In this document: positions 27,818 through 36,485 of the stretch, piece by piece
Numbering within the stretch: position 1 is the first letter of the stretch
Layout of the letters: each line of letters begins with the position of its first letter
Assembly (NCBI RefSeq): GCF_040111675.1
Contig: NZ_CP157794.1
Location: 124,001 to 188,000 of the forward strand
Source: Salinarimonas sp.
GTDB lineage: Bacteria; Pseudomonadota; Alphaproteobacteria; Rhizobiales; Beijerinckiaceae
Direction: 5' to 3'
Length of the DNA stretch: 64,000 nucleotides
Translations under genes and position numbers: made by a program
The notes under the pieces: model-generated
What the model was told of the DNA's origin: nothing
Databases searched by the model: none
What the model saw: the letters and a program-made list of their open reading frames with translations, nothing else

Positions 27818-28930
27818 TCACCGATTCGCGCAGCCCTCCAGGAAAGCGAGCACGGCCGCCGCCGTCCGTTCCGGCTGCTCCTGCTGCACCCAATGGCCCG
27901 CGCCCTCGATCAGCGTCGCGCCGCGGAAGTCCGAGCTGGCGCGGGTCGCCATGGCCTCGAACGCGCCGGGGACCTGGTAGACGCCCCAATCCGCCGCTCC
28001 CGCGACGAAGGTGGCGGGCACGTCTATGCGTCGCCCGGAAAAGAGCGCCAGGGCGCCGGCGATCTCGGGGTCGACGCCGCAGCGATACCAGTCGAGCCCG
28101 CCCTGGAAGCCGGTGCGGGCGAAGCTCTCCGCATAGACCGCGAGCTCCGCCTCCGTCAGCCACGAGCAGGCCGCGGCCTCTTCCGGCGAGGGCGCGTGCG
28201 GCGCCACCGTCTCCGCCATGGTGCGATCGCGGTCCATGACGTAGTAGGTCGGAAGCGTCGCGAGCGCCTCCGCCGTCCAGCCCGGGAGCGGGTGGGGACG
28301 ATTGTCCGGCCAGTCGGCGCTCTTCACGTGATAATAGGCGCGCAGGAAGGCGGCGAGACCCTGCGGCGCGTATCGCATGTCGGCGTCGGCGGCGCGGGTG
28401 GCATAGTAGCCTTGATAATGCTTGCGCGGCCGCGGCAGGGCCGCCAGCGCGCGATGGATCGCCTCGTCCGGCGCCGGGCGCGGCAGGGACGGCGGGCCGG
28501 CGAAGGGCGCGCTCATCATCACCACGGCGCGGAACACGTCGGGGCGGATCAGCCCGCACCAGGCCGCGACCGGCGAGCCGAAATCGTGCCCGATCACCGC
28601 CGTCACGCGGGTGCGCCCGAGCGCCGTCACGAGGCCGAGCGCGTCGGTGACGAGGTTCGTCATCCGGTAGGGCGCGAGATCGTCGTCGTAATCCGCCGTC
28701 CAGCCGGTGGTCAGGCCGTAGCCGCGCTGGTCGGGCGCGACGACCCGATGGCCCGCCGCGGCGAGGAGCGGCATCACCTTGCGCCACGAATAGGCGAGCT
28801 CCGGAAACCCGTGCAGCAGGAGGAGCAGGGGAGCGTCCTCCGGCCCCGCCTCCAGCACGTGCATGACGAGGCCGTTGCCGTTGTCGATGCGGCGCGAGGA
28901 GACGCCCGGGGGCAATCCCGGAAGGCTCAT
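27818..28930 (-). CDS. Alpha/beta hydrolase of the epoxide hydrolase group
   Basis: A 370-residue soluble hydrolase. The oxyanion motif HGFPE (about residue 40), the nucleophile elbow AVIGHDFGSPVA with aspartate as nucleophile, and the catalytic histidine in EGAGHWVQQEQP near the C-terminus are all in place. An Asp nucleophile and HGFPE fit epoxide hydrolases and related dehalogenases; the second tyrosines of the lid were not verified. Its ATG overlaps the stop of the upstream gene by 4 bases (28927-28930), so it is translated together with the ATC-hydrolase-like protein. Substrate unknown. Confidence 0.88.
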   Translation of the reverse strand: MSLPGLPPGVSSRRIDNGNGLVMHVLEAGPEDAPLLLLLHGFPELAYSWRKVMPLLAAAGHRVVAPDQRGYGLTTGWTADYDDDLAPYRMTNLVTDALGLVTALGRTRVTAVIGHDFGSPVAAWCGLIRPDVFRAVVMMSAPFAGPPSLPRPAPDEAIHRALAALPRPRKHYQGYYATRAADADMRYAPQGLAAFLRAYYHVKSADWPDNRPHPLPGWTAEALATLPTYYVMDRDRTMAETVAPHAPSPEEAAACSWLTEAELAVYAESFARTGFQGGLDWYRCGVDPEIAGALALFSGRRIDVPATFVAGAADWGVYQVPGAFEAMATRASSDFRGATLIEGAGHWVQQEQPERTAAAVLAFLEGCANR

Positions 28931-29442
28931 GCCGCGCCGCCTTCGTTTCGCGCCCCCGCCTCGGCGTCCTCGTCCTCCACCCAGCCGTAGCGGAAGGTGC
29001 AGCGCCGGGCGCCCTGCATGATCGTGGTCTCGCGCTCCATGCGGATCCGCGGATCGTAGCCCTGGCAGAACGTGCCGTCGCGGTTGCAGGAGAGGAGATG
29101 GCCCACGTGCCCGAGCCCCATCTCCCTGTAGGTCTCGGCGTAGCGGCAGCGCACGACGTCGAAGTCGAAGCGCGTGTCGCTCGCCTCCAGCACCTCGACC
29201 TCGAGCGCGCCGCCGCGCATCCAGTGCTCGTAGAGCGCGATGAAGTCCGCCATCGAGGTCCCGCCCTCGGCCCGCGCGGCATAGCCCCGCCCCTCGGCGA
29301 TCGCCGCCTTGCGGATGGCCGAATCGAGGATGGCCGAGGCCTGCTCCTCCCCGAGCGCCGCGACCATTTCGGCATAGATCGGCCCGATCACCTCCGCCTG
29401 CAGGCGGCGCTTGACGAGAACGGGGATCGTGGAGGGATCCAT
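28927..29442 (-). CDS. L-2-amino-thiazoline-4-carboxylate hydrolase-like protein
   Basis: A 171-residue protein that resembles the ATC hydrolase family: an N-terminal helical part (LVKRRLQAEVIGPIYAEMVAALGEEQASAIL) and a C-terminal part with conserved cysteines in VVRCRYAETYREMGLGHVGHLLSCNRDGTFCQGYDPRI and RRCTFRYGW. Family members open the thiazoline ring in a cysteine-forming pathway, but many relatives are of unknown function. It starts with a gggagg-like site upstream of the ATG at 29442 and is translationally coupled to the epoxide-hydrolase-like gene, so the two probably act on one compound. Confidence 0.7.
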   Translation of the reverse strand: MDPSTIPVLVKRRLQAEVIGPIYAEMVAALGEEQASAILDSAIRKAAIAEGRGYAARAEGGTSMADFIALYEHWMRGGALEVEVLEASDTRFDFDVVRCRYAETYREMGLGHVGHLLSCNRDGTFCQGYDPRIRMERETTIMQGARRCTFRYGWVEDEDAEAGARNEGGAA

Positions 29443-29532
29443 GGAGGGCTCCTTCGCGGGCGGCAGGGGGCGTCGACCGGGGAGCGAGCATAGAGCGCGA
29501 GCCCCGCGCCCGAAAGGAGCGGCGCCCCGTTC

Positions 29533-29643
29533 TTCCTTCCCCGTAGGGGCAGGACAGGCTTCCGCGCCCGACGAGCACCCTTCGCGAGGCACGATGCGCC
29601 GCCCCTCCGGACCGCTTCGCGGCCCACCTCCCCGGCGGGAAGG
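29533..29643. repeat. Degenerate copy of the intergenic inverted repeat
   Basis: ttccttccccgtaggggcagg at 29533-29553 closely resembles the outer arm of the 8.9-9.1 kb repeat, and cacctccccggcgggaagg at 29625-29643 resembles its other arm in inverted orientation. A gaccgcttcgcggcc hairpin lies just inside the right arm. The 211-base gap 29443-29653 holds nothing else. Two occurrences in 64 kb support a repeat family. Confidence 0.55.
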
Positions 29644-29653
29644 CGGCGTCCCT

Positions 29654-30070
29654 TCACCGCGCCGTTCGCATCGGCGTCGCGGCGGGCTTGCGGCCCTCGA
29701 GGTGGACCGTCCGCGCCAGCATCGCCACGAGCCCGACGGCGCCGGTGAAGATCACCGCGAGCACCCAGACCTCCGACTTCATCCCCGCCGCCCGCGCGCG
29801 GTTCTGCAGGAGGAAGAAGGCCACGGCCACGCTGGCCAGGCGATCGAGCCAGATCTGCAGGCCCCAGGGCGAGCCCGTCATCAGCGGCCAGAAGCCGAAG
29901 AGCCCCGCCTCGGCCATGGCGATGCCCGCCAAGCCGGCGAGAGGGACGACCGCCGCCGCCGGCACGAGCCAGGCCGGCCAGGAGACCCGCTCCTTGGTCT
30001 GCGTCACCAGCAGCATGATCGTCGCCGCAACCGCGAAGCCGGCGAGCCCGATCACCTCCATCTCGGACAT
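29654..30070 (-). CDS. Small integral membrane protein, unknown function
   Basis: A 138-residue protein with about four hydrophobic segments: residues 5-22 (VIGLAGFAVAATIMLLVT), 33-52 (LVPAAAVVPLAGLAGIAM), 58-75 and 100-118. It ends in a basic tail (EGRKPAATPMRTAR). No motif or family recognised. It follows the ATP-grasp gene on the same strand with an 80-base gap and could be co-transcribed with it. Confidence 0.65.
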   Translation of the reverse strand: MSEMEVIGLAGFAVAATIMLLVTQTKERVSWPAWLVPAAAVVPLAGLAGIAMAEAGLFGFWPLMTGSPWGLQIWLDRLASVAVAFFLLQNRARAAGMKSEVWVLAVIFTGAVGLVAMLARTVHLEGRKPAATPMRTAR

Positions 30071-30150
30071 CGTGTCCCTCCCCACCCGAAAGAAGCGCCG
30101 CCCATCCTGCGCGAGGCGCGGGCCCGGCGCCATCCGGTGGTCACCGATCC

Positions 30151-31185
30151 TCAGAGCGTGGCGAGGAGCCCGTTCGGCCAGGTCCCGCGCGCCTTGATCG
30201 CCGCCTTGCGCTCCAGCGCGTCGACGATGGCGGGGGCGGCGTCGGGGCCGCCCGCGGCGGCGAGGCGGCCGAGGCCGCCGGGGCTGAAGACGTTGATCTC
30301 GAGGAGCTTGTCGCCCACCACGTCGAGGCCGACGAGGAACAGCCCGTCCGCCACGAGGCGCGGGCGCACCAGGTCGGCCAGCCGGCGCATGGCGTCGCTC
30401 ACCTCCACCGGCTCGACCCCGGCGCCCTGGCTGATGTTGGCGCGCGCCTCGCCGCCCTTCGGGATGCGCCGCAGCGCCGCCGCGCGGCCGTCGCAGTCGA
30501 GGATGCGCCCGTTCATCAGGAAGAGCCGCACGTCGCCCCCCGCCGCCTCGGGCAGCGCCTCCTGCGCCAGCACGTAGCCCTCGGCCAGGATGGCGCGCAC
30601 CATCTGCTTCAGGTTCGTCCGGTCCTCGCTCCGCACCAAGAAGACGTTGCGCCCGCCCGAGCCCGCGAGCGGCTTGATCACGATCGCGCCCTCGGTCTCG
30701 TCGGCGAAGGCGCGGACCTCGTCGAGCTCGCGGGTGACCAGCGAGCGCGGGCGGATCTCGGCGGGGTAGTGCTCGAGGGCGAGCTTGTCGAGATTGCGGG
30801 CGAGGCCGTCGGGATCGTTGAGCACGATCACCCCCGCCTCCGCCGCGAAGCGCGCGAAGGACACGCCCGCGAGCCGCGCCCAGGGCCGTGCGCCCACGTC
30901 CTCGGCCGGGTCGTTGCGCAGCATCAGGACGTCGAGCCCGGCGAGCCCGACGCGCTCCGGCGCGGCCTCGCGCAAAGCCGCGACCAGCGCCTCCGTCGAC
31001 CCCGCCGCCTCCCGCGGCGGCCGGCGGGCGTGCGCCGCCGCCACGTCGTCTCCGCCGAGCGAGAAGGCGTCGACCGGCAGGTAGAACACCGCGTGCCCCC
31101 GCGCCAGCGCCTCCCGCGCGATCAGCGTCGTGGTGTAGCCCGCCGTCTCGCCCGCGATGTCGTTGACCACGAACCCGATGCGCAT
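30151..31185 (-). CDS. ATP-grasp ligase, glutathione-synthetase-like
   Basis: A 344-residue ATP-grasp enzyme. The N-terminal domain begins MRIGFVVNDIAGETAGYTT. ATP-binding features are AIVIKPLAGSGGRNVFLV (about residues 165-182), EALPEAAGGDVRLFLMNGRIL and the metal-binding GLDVVGDKLLEINVFSPGGL near the end. The order resembles GshB, but the flanking genes (a DUF1704 metallopeptidase and an N-formylglutamate amidohydrolase upstream on the same strand) point to a different ligase that joins an amino acid or peptide to an acceptor. In related bacteria this protein is often annotated as a glutathione synthase family member. The true substrates are unknown. Confidence 0.8.
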   Translation of the reverse strand: MRIGFVVNDIAGETAGYTTTLIAREALARGHAVFYLPVDAFSLGGDDVAAAHARRPPREAAGSTEALVAALREAAPERVGLAGLDVLMLRNDPAEDVGARPWARLAGVSFARFAAEAGVIVLNDPDGLARNLDKLALEHYPAEIRPRSLVTRELDEVRAFADETEGAIVIKPLAGSGGRNVFLVRSEDRTNLKQMVRAILAEGYVLAQEALPEAAGGDVRLFLMNGRILDCDGRAAALRRIPKGGEARANISQGAGVEPVEVSDAMRRLADLVRPRLVADGLFLVGLDVVGDKLLEINVFSPGGLGRLAAAGGPDAAPAIVDALERKAAIKARGTWPNGLLATL

Positions 31186-31576
31186 CTGGCGTCTCCCGTG
31201 CGAGGCGCGCGCGACCGCGCGGCGCCCGCGGGCGAAACGAGCGAGGCGGGTGGAGGGTCCCGTCTCCCGGATCGGCGCTGCCGGCGGACTCCCCGCTTCC
31301 TCGCGGCTGGCTGATGCACACGTCTCGTGCGGCATGACGCCGACGGCCGACGGTGCGGGGCGCAAAGGGCCGACGCGAGACGCTTTCCGTCCCTGTCAAG
31401 CGTCCACCATGTCTGGGCACACCCGTCCACCATGTCCAGCGTCTGAACAGCCGCGAGGGCGAGGGGAGCCCGTCGGCGCTCTGCGCTTCGGGTCGCGACC
31501 ATCCCGCGAAGCGCCTTCGCCGCAGGAGACGTTTGGACCGACCAGCCACCGGCGAGAGGGGAACGCGACCAAGGCC
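31186..31576. other. 391-base gap with a 13-base direct repeat
   Basis: No gene is supported here. The only structure seen is a direct repeat, cgtccaccatgtc at 31401-31413 and again at 31424-31436, with starts 23 bases apart, about two helical turns. Such spacing would suit a dimeric regulator binding one DNA face upstream of the ATP-grasp gene (start at 31185), but the distance (over 210 bases) is long. No terminator hairpin was seen after the DUF1704 gene. Confidence 0.4.
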
Positions 31577-33436
31577 TCACGGGCACGCCCGCGCGATGGC
31601 GCGGACGTCGAGGCCGGCGCGGGCGCGTTCCAGGCGCTCCCGCGCGGCGGGGTCGTCGAGGAAGCCGGGCAGGAGGCGCGGCGGGGCGAGAACGCCGCGC
31701 CAGGCGAGCTCCTCCACCACCGGCCAGGCGTCGAGGGCGATCTTGCCGACGAGCATGTCCTCCAGCCGCGCGCCGGCGGCGAGGCGCTCCAGCACCCGCG
31801 CGAAGCCGCGCAGATAGACCGCGTCCTTGGTCAGCCCGCCGCCGCGCACGACGCGCACGGCGACCGTGAAGGCGACGTCCCCGGGAAAGCCGTGCTCGCG
31901 GGCCAGCAGCCGGACGATCTCGACGAAGCCCGCCCCGTCGACCAGCGCGTCCACCGCGAGCACCCGCCCGGCGAGGAGCCGCAGCCGCCCGCGGCCGAGC
32001 CCGCCCACCGCGTATTCGGCGAGCACGGCGAGGCCCTCCTGCGTCTCCTCGTAGCCCGCCATCCCGGTCTCGAGCTGGCGCAGCGGCTGGCGCGCGCCGT
32101 TGTGGCGGGTGACGACGTGGATGCCGATCTCGTGCTGGATCAGGGCCTCGAGCCGGCCTTCCGTCACCGCCGCGTCCGGCCCTACCAGGAGATCGCCCTT
32201 GGCGACCAGGAGCCCGGCGGCGTCGTCCCGCCGCTCCACCCGCGCGGCGAGGCTCGGGTCGCGGGCCTTGAGCGCGGCGATCTCCGCCTCGGCCCGGGCG
32301 CACAGGGCCTCGACCGAGACCCGCGCCCCCGTCGTCTGCGCCCCAGTCCTATCCGCCCCTGCCGTCTCCGCCCGCGGCGGCGGCAGGATGGCGAGGAGGT
32401 CCCGCGCCAGGGCCCGCAGGCCGGGATCGACGCCGCCGAACAAGGCGAGCGCGTCGGCCAGGAAGCGCGGGCCGCAGCGCCCGGCGAGCAGGGAGATCTC
32501 GCGGTCGATCTCCTCGCGCTTCGACGCGAGGAGATCGTGAAGGGCGGGGTCCTCCACCGGGTCGAGATCCACCGACCAGAGCGCGCGCTTCATCGTCGCC
32601 GGATCGAGCCCGAGCGGGCGGTAGTGGAAGTCCGGCGCCCGCGCGCCCTCGCCGGCGCGATAGGCCGCGCGGGCGGCGGGGACGTTCACGGGCGTCACGT
32701 CGAGGAGGAGCGAATAGGTCTCGCCCACCGCGCACAGGGCGGCGTCGGCCTCGAAGGCCGCCCGCGTCACGTCCCGCCGGCCGAGCGCGTGGACGTGCGG
32801 CGCGCCCACCCGGGCGTGGCGATGGCCGAAATCGTAGGCGGCCTCGCGCAGGGCCCGCCCGAGCCCGCGCCGCGCGTCGCGCAAGGCTACCGGCCGGGTC
32901 ACGCCGTCCTCGCCCCACAGCGGCGCGAGCGCGAGGCCCAGCGCATAGACGCCCTCCCGCGGCGCGAGGGGCGCACGCCCCGGCGGTGCGACGGCGTCGA
33001 CGACCGTGATGCCGAGCCGCCAGGGGCGGTGGTTGATCGCATCGCGGGCGAGCGCGTGCTCGAAGGTCTCCATCATCCGGTCCGGCGCGCCGCGCTCCGG
33101 CGCGACGAGCACGCCGTCGCGCTCCCCCGCGGCCTCCCCGTCGACCCACAGCTCGACCAGGAGCGCGCGGCCGAAGCGCTCGGCGAGCGCCGCCAGCGCC
33201 GCGGGCGCGAGCGCGTCCACCGTCTCGTCCGCGCCGACCAGCACGGAATCCTGCCCCACCAGCAGCGAGGCGAGGGGCGTCTCCGCCCCGGCGCGCGCGA
33301 CGAACAGGGTGGGCTGCGGCCGCTCGACCCGCAGCCGCCCGCCCGGCCAGGCGACGTCGACGGGCTCGCCCGCCCGCAGCCGCGCGGCGATTTCGGCGGG
33401 GTGGCGCGCGGGATCCGGATCGGGCGCATCCCTCAT
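31577..33436 (-). CDS. DUF1704 / QEGLA-motif metallopeptidase-like protein
   Basis: A 619-residue protein with the two hallmarks of DUF1704: a zinc-binding HExxH-like motif (LIQHEIGIHVVTRHNG, about residues 432-447) and the QEGLA motif (YEETQEGLAVLAEY). Bacterial members are annotated as flavohaemoglobin expression-modulating QEGLA proteins. The eukaryotic branch includes MATCAP, a tyrosine carboxypeptidase acting on tubulin, so a carboxypeptidase activity is plausible here. The N-terminal 280 residues are a separate, less conserved domain with VALRDARRGLGRALREAAYDFGHRHARVGAPHVHALGR. Its ATG overlaps the stop of the amidohydrolase gene by 4 bases. A 391-base gap separates it from the ATP-grasp gene downstream. 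Confidence 0.85.
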   Translation of the reverse strand: MRDAPDPDPARHPAEIAARLRAGEPVDVAWPGGRLRVERPQPTLFVARAGAETPLASLLVGQDSVLVGADETVDALAPAALAALAERFGRALLVELWVDGEAAGERDGVLVAPERGAPDRMMETFEHALARDAINHRPWRLGITVVDAVAPPGRAPLAPREGVYALGLALAPLWGEDGVTRPVALRDARRGLGRALREAAYDFGHRHARVGAPHVHALGRRDVTRAAFEADAALCAVGETYSLLLDVTPVNVPAARAAYRAGEGARAPDFHYRPLGLDPATMKRALWSVDLDPVEDPALHDLLASKREEIDREISLLAGRCGPRFLADALALFGGVDPGLRALARDLLAILPPPRAETAGADRTGAQTTGARVSVEALCARAEAEIAALKARDPSLAARVERRDDAAGLLVAKGDLLVGPDAAVTEGRLEALIQHEIGIHVVTRHNGARQPLRQLETGMAGYEETQEGLAVLAEYAVGGLGRGRLRLLAGRVLAVDALVDGAGFVEIVRLLAREHGFPGDVAFTVAVRVVRGGGLTKDAVYLRGFARVLERLAAGARLEDMLVGKIALDAWPVVEELAWRGVLAPPRLLPGFLDDPAARERLERARAGLDVRAIARACP

Positions 33437-34275
33437 CGCCCTACCTCGCCCAGCGCCTGCGCGACGCCCGCCGCCGCGCGCCCGAGCGCCTCGCGCAGGG
33501 CCAGGAGGCGGGCCAGGTCGAGCGCGCCCGTCCACTCGTCCACGAAGGTCTTCTTCGCCTCGATCGCCAGCACGCAGCCCGTCTCGGGAAAGCCCTCGTG
33601 CACGAAGCGCGCGACCTCGCGGCCTTCGAACTTCACGTTCTCCCGCACGTCGAGCGCCGCGCCCGCGATCCGCACGGCGCGCATCTCGGCGAGGAAGCGC
33701 TCCACCACCGGCGCCCAATAGGCGCGGTCCATCGTGCCGGTGCCGAGATTGATCTCGGGATTGTCCTCCGCCGGCGCCGGCGGCGCGTCCGGGCCGTCGC
33801 GGCGATGGTTGTAGCTGTGCAGGTCGAAGACGACGAAGCGCCCGTGCCGCGCCTCGATGCGTCGCAGCAGATCCGCCAGCCGCGCGTAGAACGCGTCGTG
33901 CTCGGCCTGCGCGATCGCCACGAGGCCGGGCGCCGCCTCCTCGCGCCAGACCCGCAGGCCCCAGCACTCCTCCGGCGTCTCGCACAGCGCGCTCGCGCGC
34001 GTGCGGTTCAGGTCGGCCTCGAAGCGGGAGCGGCGCGCGACGAGCCGCGTCGGGCAGGCCTCGGCCAGCACCTCCGTGAACGGATCCTCCTCGCGCAGGC
34101 GCTCCGCCTCCGACAGCAGGCAGTACGCCAGGAGGTCGGCGCGGATCTCGTGGCCCGCATGCACCGCGAGCGCCACCACCGGCCCCGGCCCCTCGACCAC
34201 GGGGAAGAGATGATCCGGCGAGACCAGCGCCGGATGGATCGGCGGGCGGGGCGTCGCAGCGTCGGATGCGGTCAT
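33433..34275 (-). CDS. N-formylglutamate amidohydrolase family protein
   Basis: A 280-residue zinc hydrolase-like protein. Conserved features are LAVHAGHEIRADL near residue 38, SRFEADLNRTRASA, the metal-binding VVFDLHSYNHRR (about residue 152) and a C-terminal VLAIEAKKTFVDEWTG. True HutG removes formate from N-formylglutamate in histidine breakdown, but no other hut gene is present here. The gene is coupled (ATGA overlap) to the DUF1704 gene, so it more likely acts with it on a blocked amino acid or peptide. Not enough is visible to name the substrate. Confidence 0.85.
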   Translation of the reverse strand: MTASDAATPRPPIHPALVSPDHLFPVVEGPGPVVALAVHAGHEIRADLLAYCLLSEAERLREEDPFTEVLAEACPTRLVARRSRFEADLNRTRASALCETPEECWGLRVWREEAAPGLVAIAQAEHDAFYARLADLLRRIEARHGRFVVFDLHSYNHRRDGPDAPPAPAEDNPEINLGTGTMDRAYWAPVVERFLAEMRAVRIAGAALDVRENVKFEGREVARFVHEGFPETGCVLAIEAKKTFVDEWTGALDLARLLALREALGRAAAGVAQALGEVGR

Positions 34276-34362
34276 CGGAACGGGCGCCCTCCCTCGCGCG
34301 GGTGAACCTCCCGTTCAAGCCCGGCGGCCGCGTGCGGGTTCCGGCCCGCGCCCCGCCACGCC

Positions 34363-35271
34363 TCAGGCCGCGAACACCGCGATCGCCTGCGGCAGGATGG
34401 AGAACCGCGCCGGCGTCCGCGCCAGGATCTCGCCGTCGGCGTTCACCTCCCGCGGCCGGCGGGTGCGCACCTCGAAATCGACGCAGCGCTCCGTGCGCAC
34501 GTCCGCCCAGGCCCCGTGCGCGCCGCGCGCGAAGCAGCGCATCATCAGGGCGAGCCGCCAGACGTTCTTCGCCTCGAGGCTGTAGAGGTCGAGCGTGCCG
34601 TCGTCGATCGTCGCGGTCTCCTCCACCACGACGCCGCCCCCGTAGAAGCGCCCGTTCCCGACCGCGATCTGGTAGGACGACACCCGCGCCTCGCCCGAGC
34701 GCGAGACGATGGTCGCCCGGAAGGGCCGCGCCCTCAGGCCCACCCGCAGCGCGACGAGCGCGTAGGCGAGCCGCCCCCACACCCGCTTGCGCTCCTTGCA
34801 GAGCGCCTTGGCCAGATCGACCGAGAGCCCGATCGAGGCCACGTTCAGGAACGGCCGGCCGTTCACCGTGCCGAGGTCGATCCGCCGCGTGCGCCCGGCG
34901 GCGACGGCGTCCATGGCCGCGACGGGGTCCGCCGGCAGGCCCAGCGTGCGCGCGAAATCGTTCGCCGTGCCGCAGGGCGCGACGCCGAGCGGCAGGCCGG
35001 TCTCGAGAATGCCGGGCAGGGCGGCGTTCACCGTCCCGTCGCCGCCGCAGACGACGACCGCGTCGACCTCCCCGGCCCGGCGGCGGATGTCCTCCGACAC
35101 CTCCCGCGCCGCCGAGAAGGTCTCCGTCACGACCGCGATGCCCCGCGCCTCCAGCGCCCCCGCGACGGCGTCGAGGCACGCCGCCCCGCGGCGGCTGTGC
35201 GGGTTGACGAGGAGCAGCACGCGCCCGGGACGGGCGGGCGCGGTGGTCTCGGTCTGGGCGAGGACGGTCAT
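34363..35271 (-). CDS. Diacylglycerol kinase / YegS-type lipid kinase
   Basis: A 302-residue member of the DAGK catalytic family. The nucleotide-binding part shows RVLLLVNPHSRRGAACLDAV and the signature VVVCGGDGTVNAALPGILETGLPLGVAPCGTANDFARTLGLP (GGDGT and GTxNDFA). The C-terminal beta-sandwich holds NGRFYGGGVVVEETATIDDGTLDLY. Such enzymes phosphorylate lipids such as diacylglycerol, sphingoid bases or phosphatidylglycerol. The ATG at 35271 (MTVLAQTETT) gives the normal length; an upstream start adds 17 residues. It is 87 bases after the amidohydrolase start region and not clearly part of that operon. Confidence 0.9.
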   Translation of the reverse strand: MTVLAQTETTAPARPGRVLLLVNPHSRRGAACLDAVAGALEARGIAVVTETFSAAREVSEDIRRRAGEVDAVVVCGGDGTVNAALPGILETGLPLGVAPCGTANDFARTLGLPADPVAAMDAVAAGRTRRIDLGTVNGRPFLNVASIGLSVDLAKALCKERKRVWGRLAYALVALRVGLRARPFRATIVSRSGEARVSSYQIAVGNGRFYGGGVVVEETATIDDGTLDLYSLEAKNVWRLALMMRCFARGAHGAWADVRTERCVDFEVRTRRPREVNADGEILARTPARFSILPQAIAVFAA

Positions 35272-35385
35272 CGAGGCGGGGTCTCCGGACGGCGGTTCCG
35301 CATGCGGGCCCGCCCCGCGCATATGGGGCCGCGCCCCGCGGCGGGCAACGAACCCCGGCGGGCGCGGAGGGTTCCGCCCCCCCCC

Positions 35386-36345
35386 TTAGCCGGGGATCTC
35401 CCGCGCGCCCTCCTCGAAGCGGTCGAGCCGCTGCTCCCAGGCGGGGCGATCCGGCCAGCGGAAGGTCACCGCGCCCTCCGCCGGGCGGTAGACGGCGGTG
35501 TAGAAGGTGCCCATCACGCCCGTGAAGTCCTCGCGCAGAATCGGCGGCGCGAGGAAGGCGGCGACCAGGTCCTCCCGCGTCGCGCCGGGCGTCTCGCGCA
35601 GGCGGGTGAGGAGATCGCGCCGCTCGAGCGTCTGCGAGCGCGCGGCGCCCTCCGGCCAGTCGATGGTCGTCTGGTGGTTGGTCGAAACCGGCGCGCGCGT
35701 CACGACCGGCTCGCGATCCGGATTCAGCATGGCGACCGCGTGCGCCCCGGTGCGGTCCATGACGACGATGTTGGTCGACATGGCCGAGGGGATGCGCACG
35801 AGAGCGGCGATCGCCTCCTCGACCGTTGCGCAGGTCTCGAGCACGTAGCGCACGAGCCAGGGATTGCCGAACCCCTCGCCTACGACCGGCCGTCCGCCGA
35901 AGGTCAGCGCCGCGGCCAGCCCCGCGTCGTTGATCCCGTCGAGCGCGCCGAGCAGCACCTCGCTGGACGCGATCACCGTCGGGCCGCCGCTCCAGCGGCC
36001 GTGATGCAGGGTGCCTTCGAAGAAATCCGAGGTGAAGTCGTAGTTGCGCACGAGCACCGGCTCGGTCTCCGGAGAGACCGCCACCGCGCAGCCCCTCACC
36101 ACCGGCGGCGGCCCCCACCCCGTGAGCAGGGCGTGCGCCACCGGGTCGTCGCCGGCGAGATCGCAGAGCCGCTCGTAGACCGGCACGAGCTCCGGCATGT
36201 GCGCGGCGAGCGCGGCGCGGCGCTCGGCGAGCGGCCGGTCGAAGGCGGCCCGGCTCATCCAGGGCCGGTAGCGTGGCCACAGCGCCTCGAAGCGCGCGCG
36301 CCATTTCGGCCCGGGCCTGTCTTCCGCGATCGCGACGAGACGCAC
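35386..36345 (-). CDS. C45-type Ntn hydrolase / acyltransferase-like protein
   Basis: A 319-residue protein resembling the isopenicillin-N acyltransferase (peptidase C45) family. These proteins self-cleave before a cysteine that becomes the catalytic N-terminus; the candidate is RGCAVAV (about Cys 85). Next come LVRNYDFTSDFF, SSEVLLGALDGINDAGLAAALTFGG and STNIVVMDRTGAHAVAML, in the order seen in linear amide C-N hydrolases. Substrate unknown; activities in the family include amide hydrolysis and acyl transfer. Divergent from the aldo-keto reductase with 140 bases between starts. Confidence 0.78.
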   Translation of the reverse strand: MRLVAIAEDRPGPKWRARFEALWPRYRPWMSRAAFDRPLAERRAALAAHMPELVPVYERLCDLAGDDPVAHALLTGWGPPPVVRGCAVAVSPETEPVLVRNYDFTSDFFEGTLHHGRWSGGPTVIASSEVLLGALDGINDAGLAAALTFGGRPVVGEGFGNPWLVRYVLETCATVEEAIAALVRIPSAMSTNIVVMDRTGAHAVAMLNPDREPVVTRAPVSTNHQTTIDWPEGAARSQTLERRDLLTRLRETPGATREDLVAAFLAPPILREDFTGVMGTFYTAVYRPAEGAVTFRWPDRPAWEQRLDRFEEGAREIPG

Positions 36346-36485
36346 GTCATCGTCCTCCGCCTGCCATGCGCGTACGCTAGGTGAAATTTCGACGTGCGCG
36401 CAAGTCGGATCTCGGCCGTGGCGCGCCGCGAGGGTTGCCGATGCGCGCCGCCCGCGGTATCTGCCACGGACGCAGGAGAGGTTCC

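Noticed and set aside
31157..33721. Plus-strand open frame of about 850 codons across DUF1704
   Set aside because: Antisense shadow; the minus strand carries HEIGIH and QEGLA motifs and an ATGA coupling to its neighbour.
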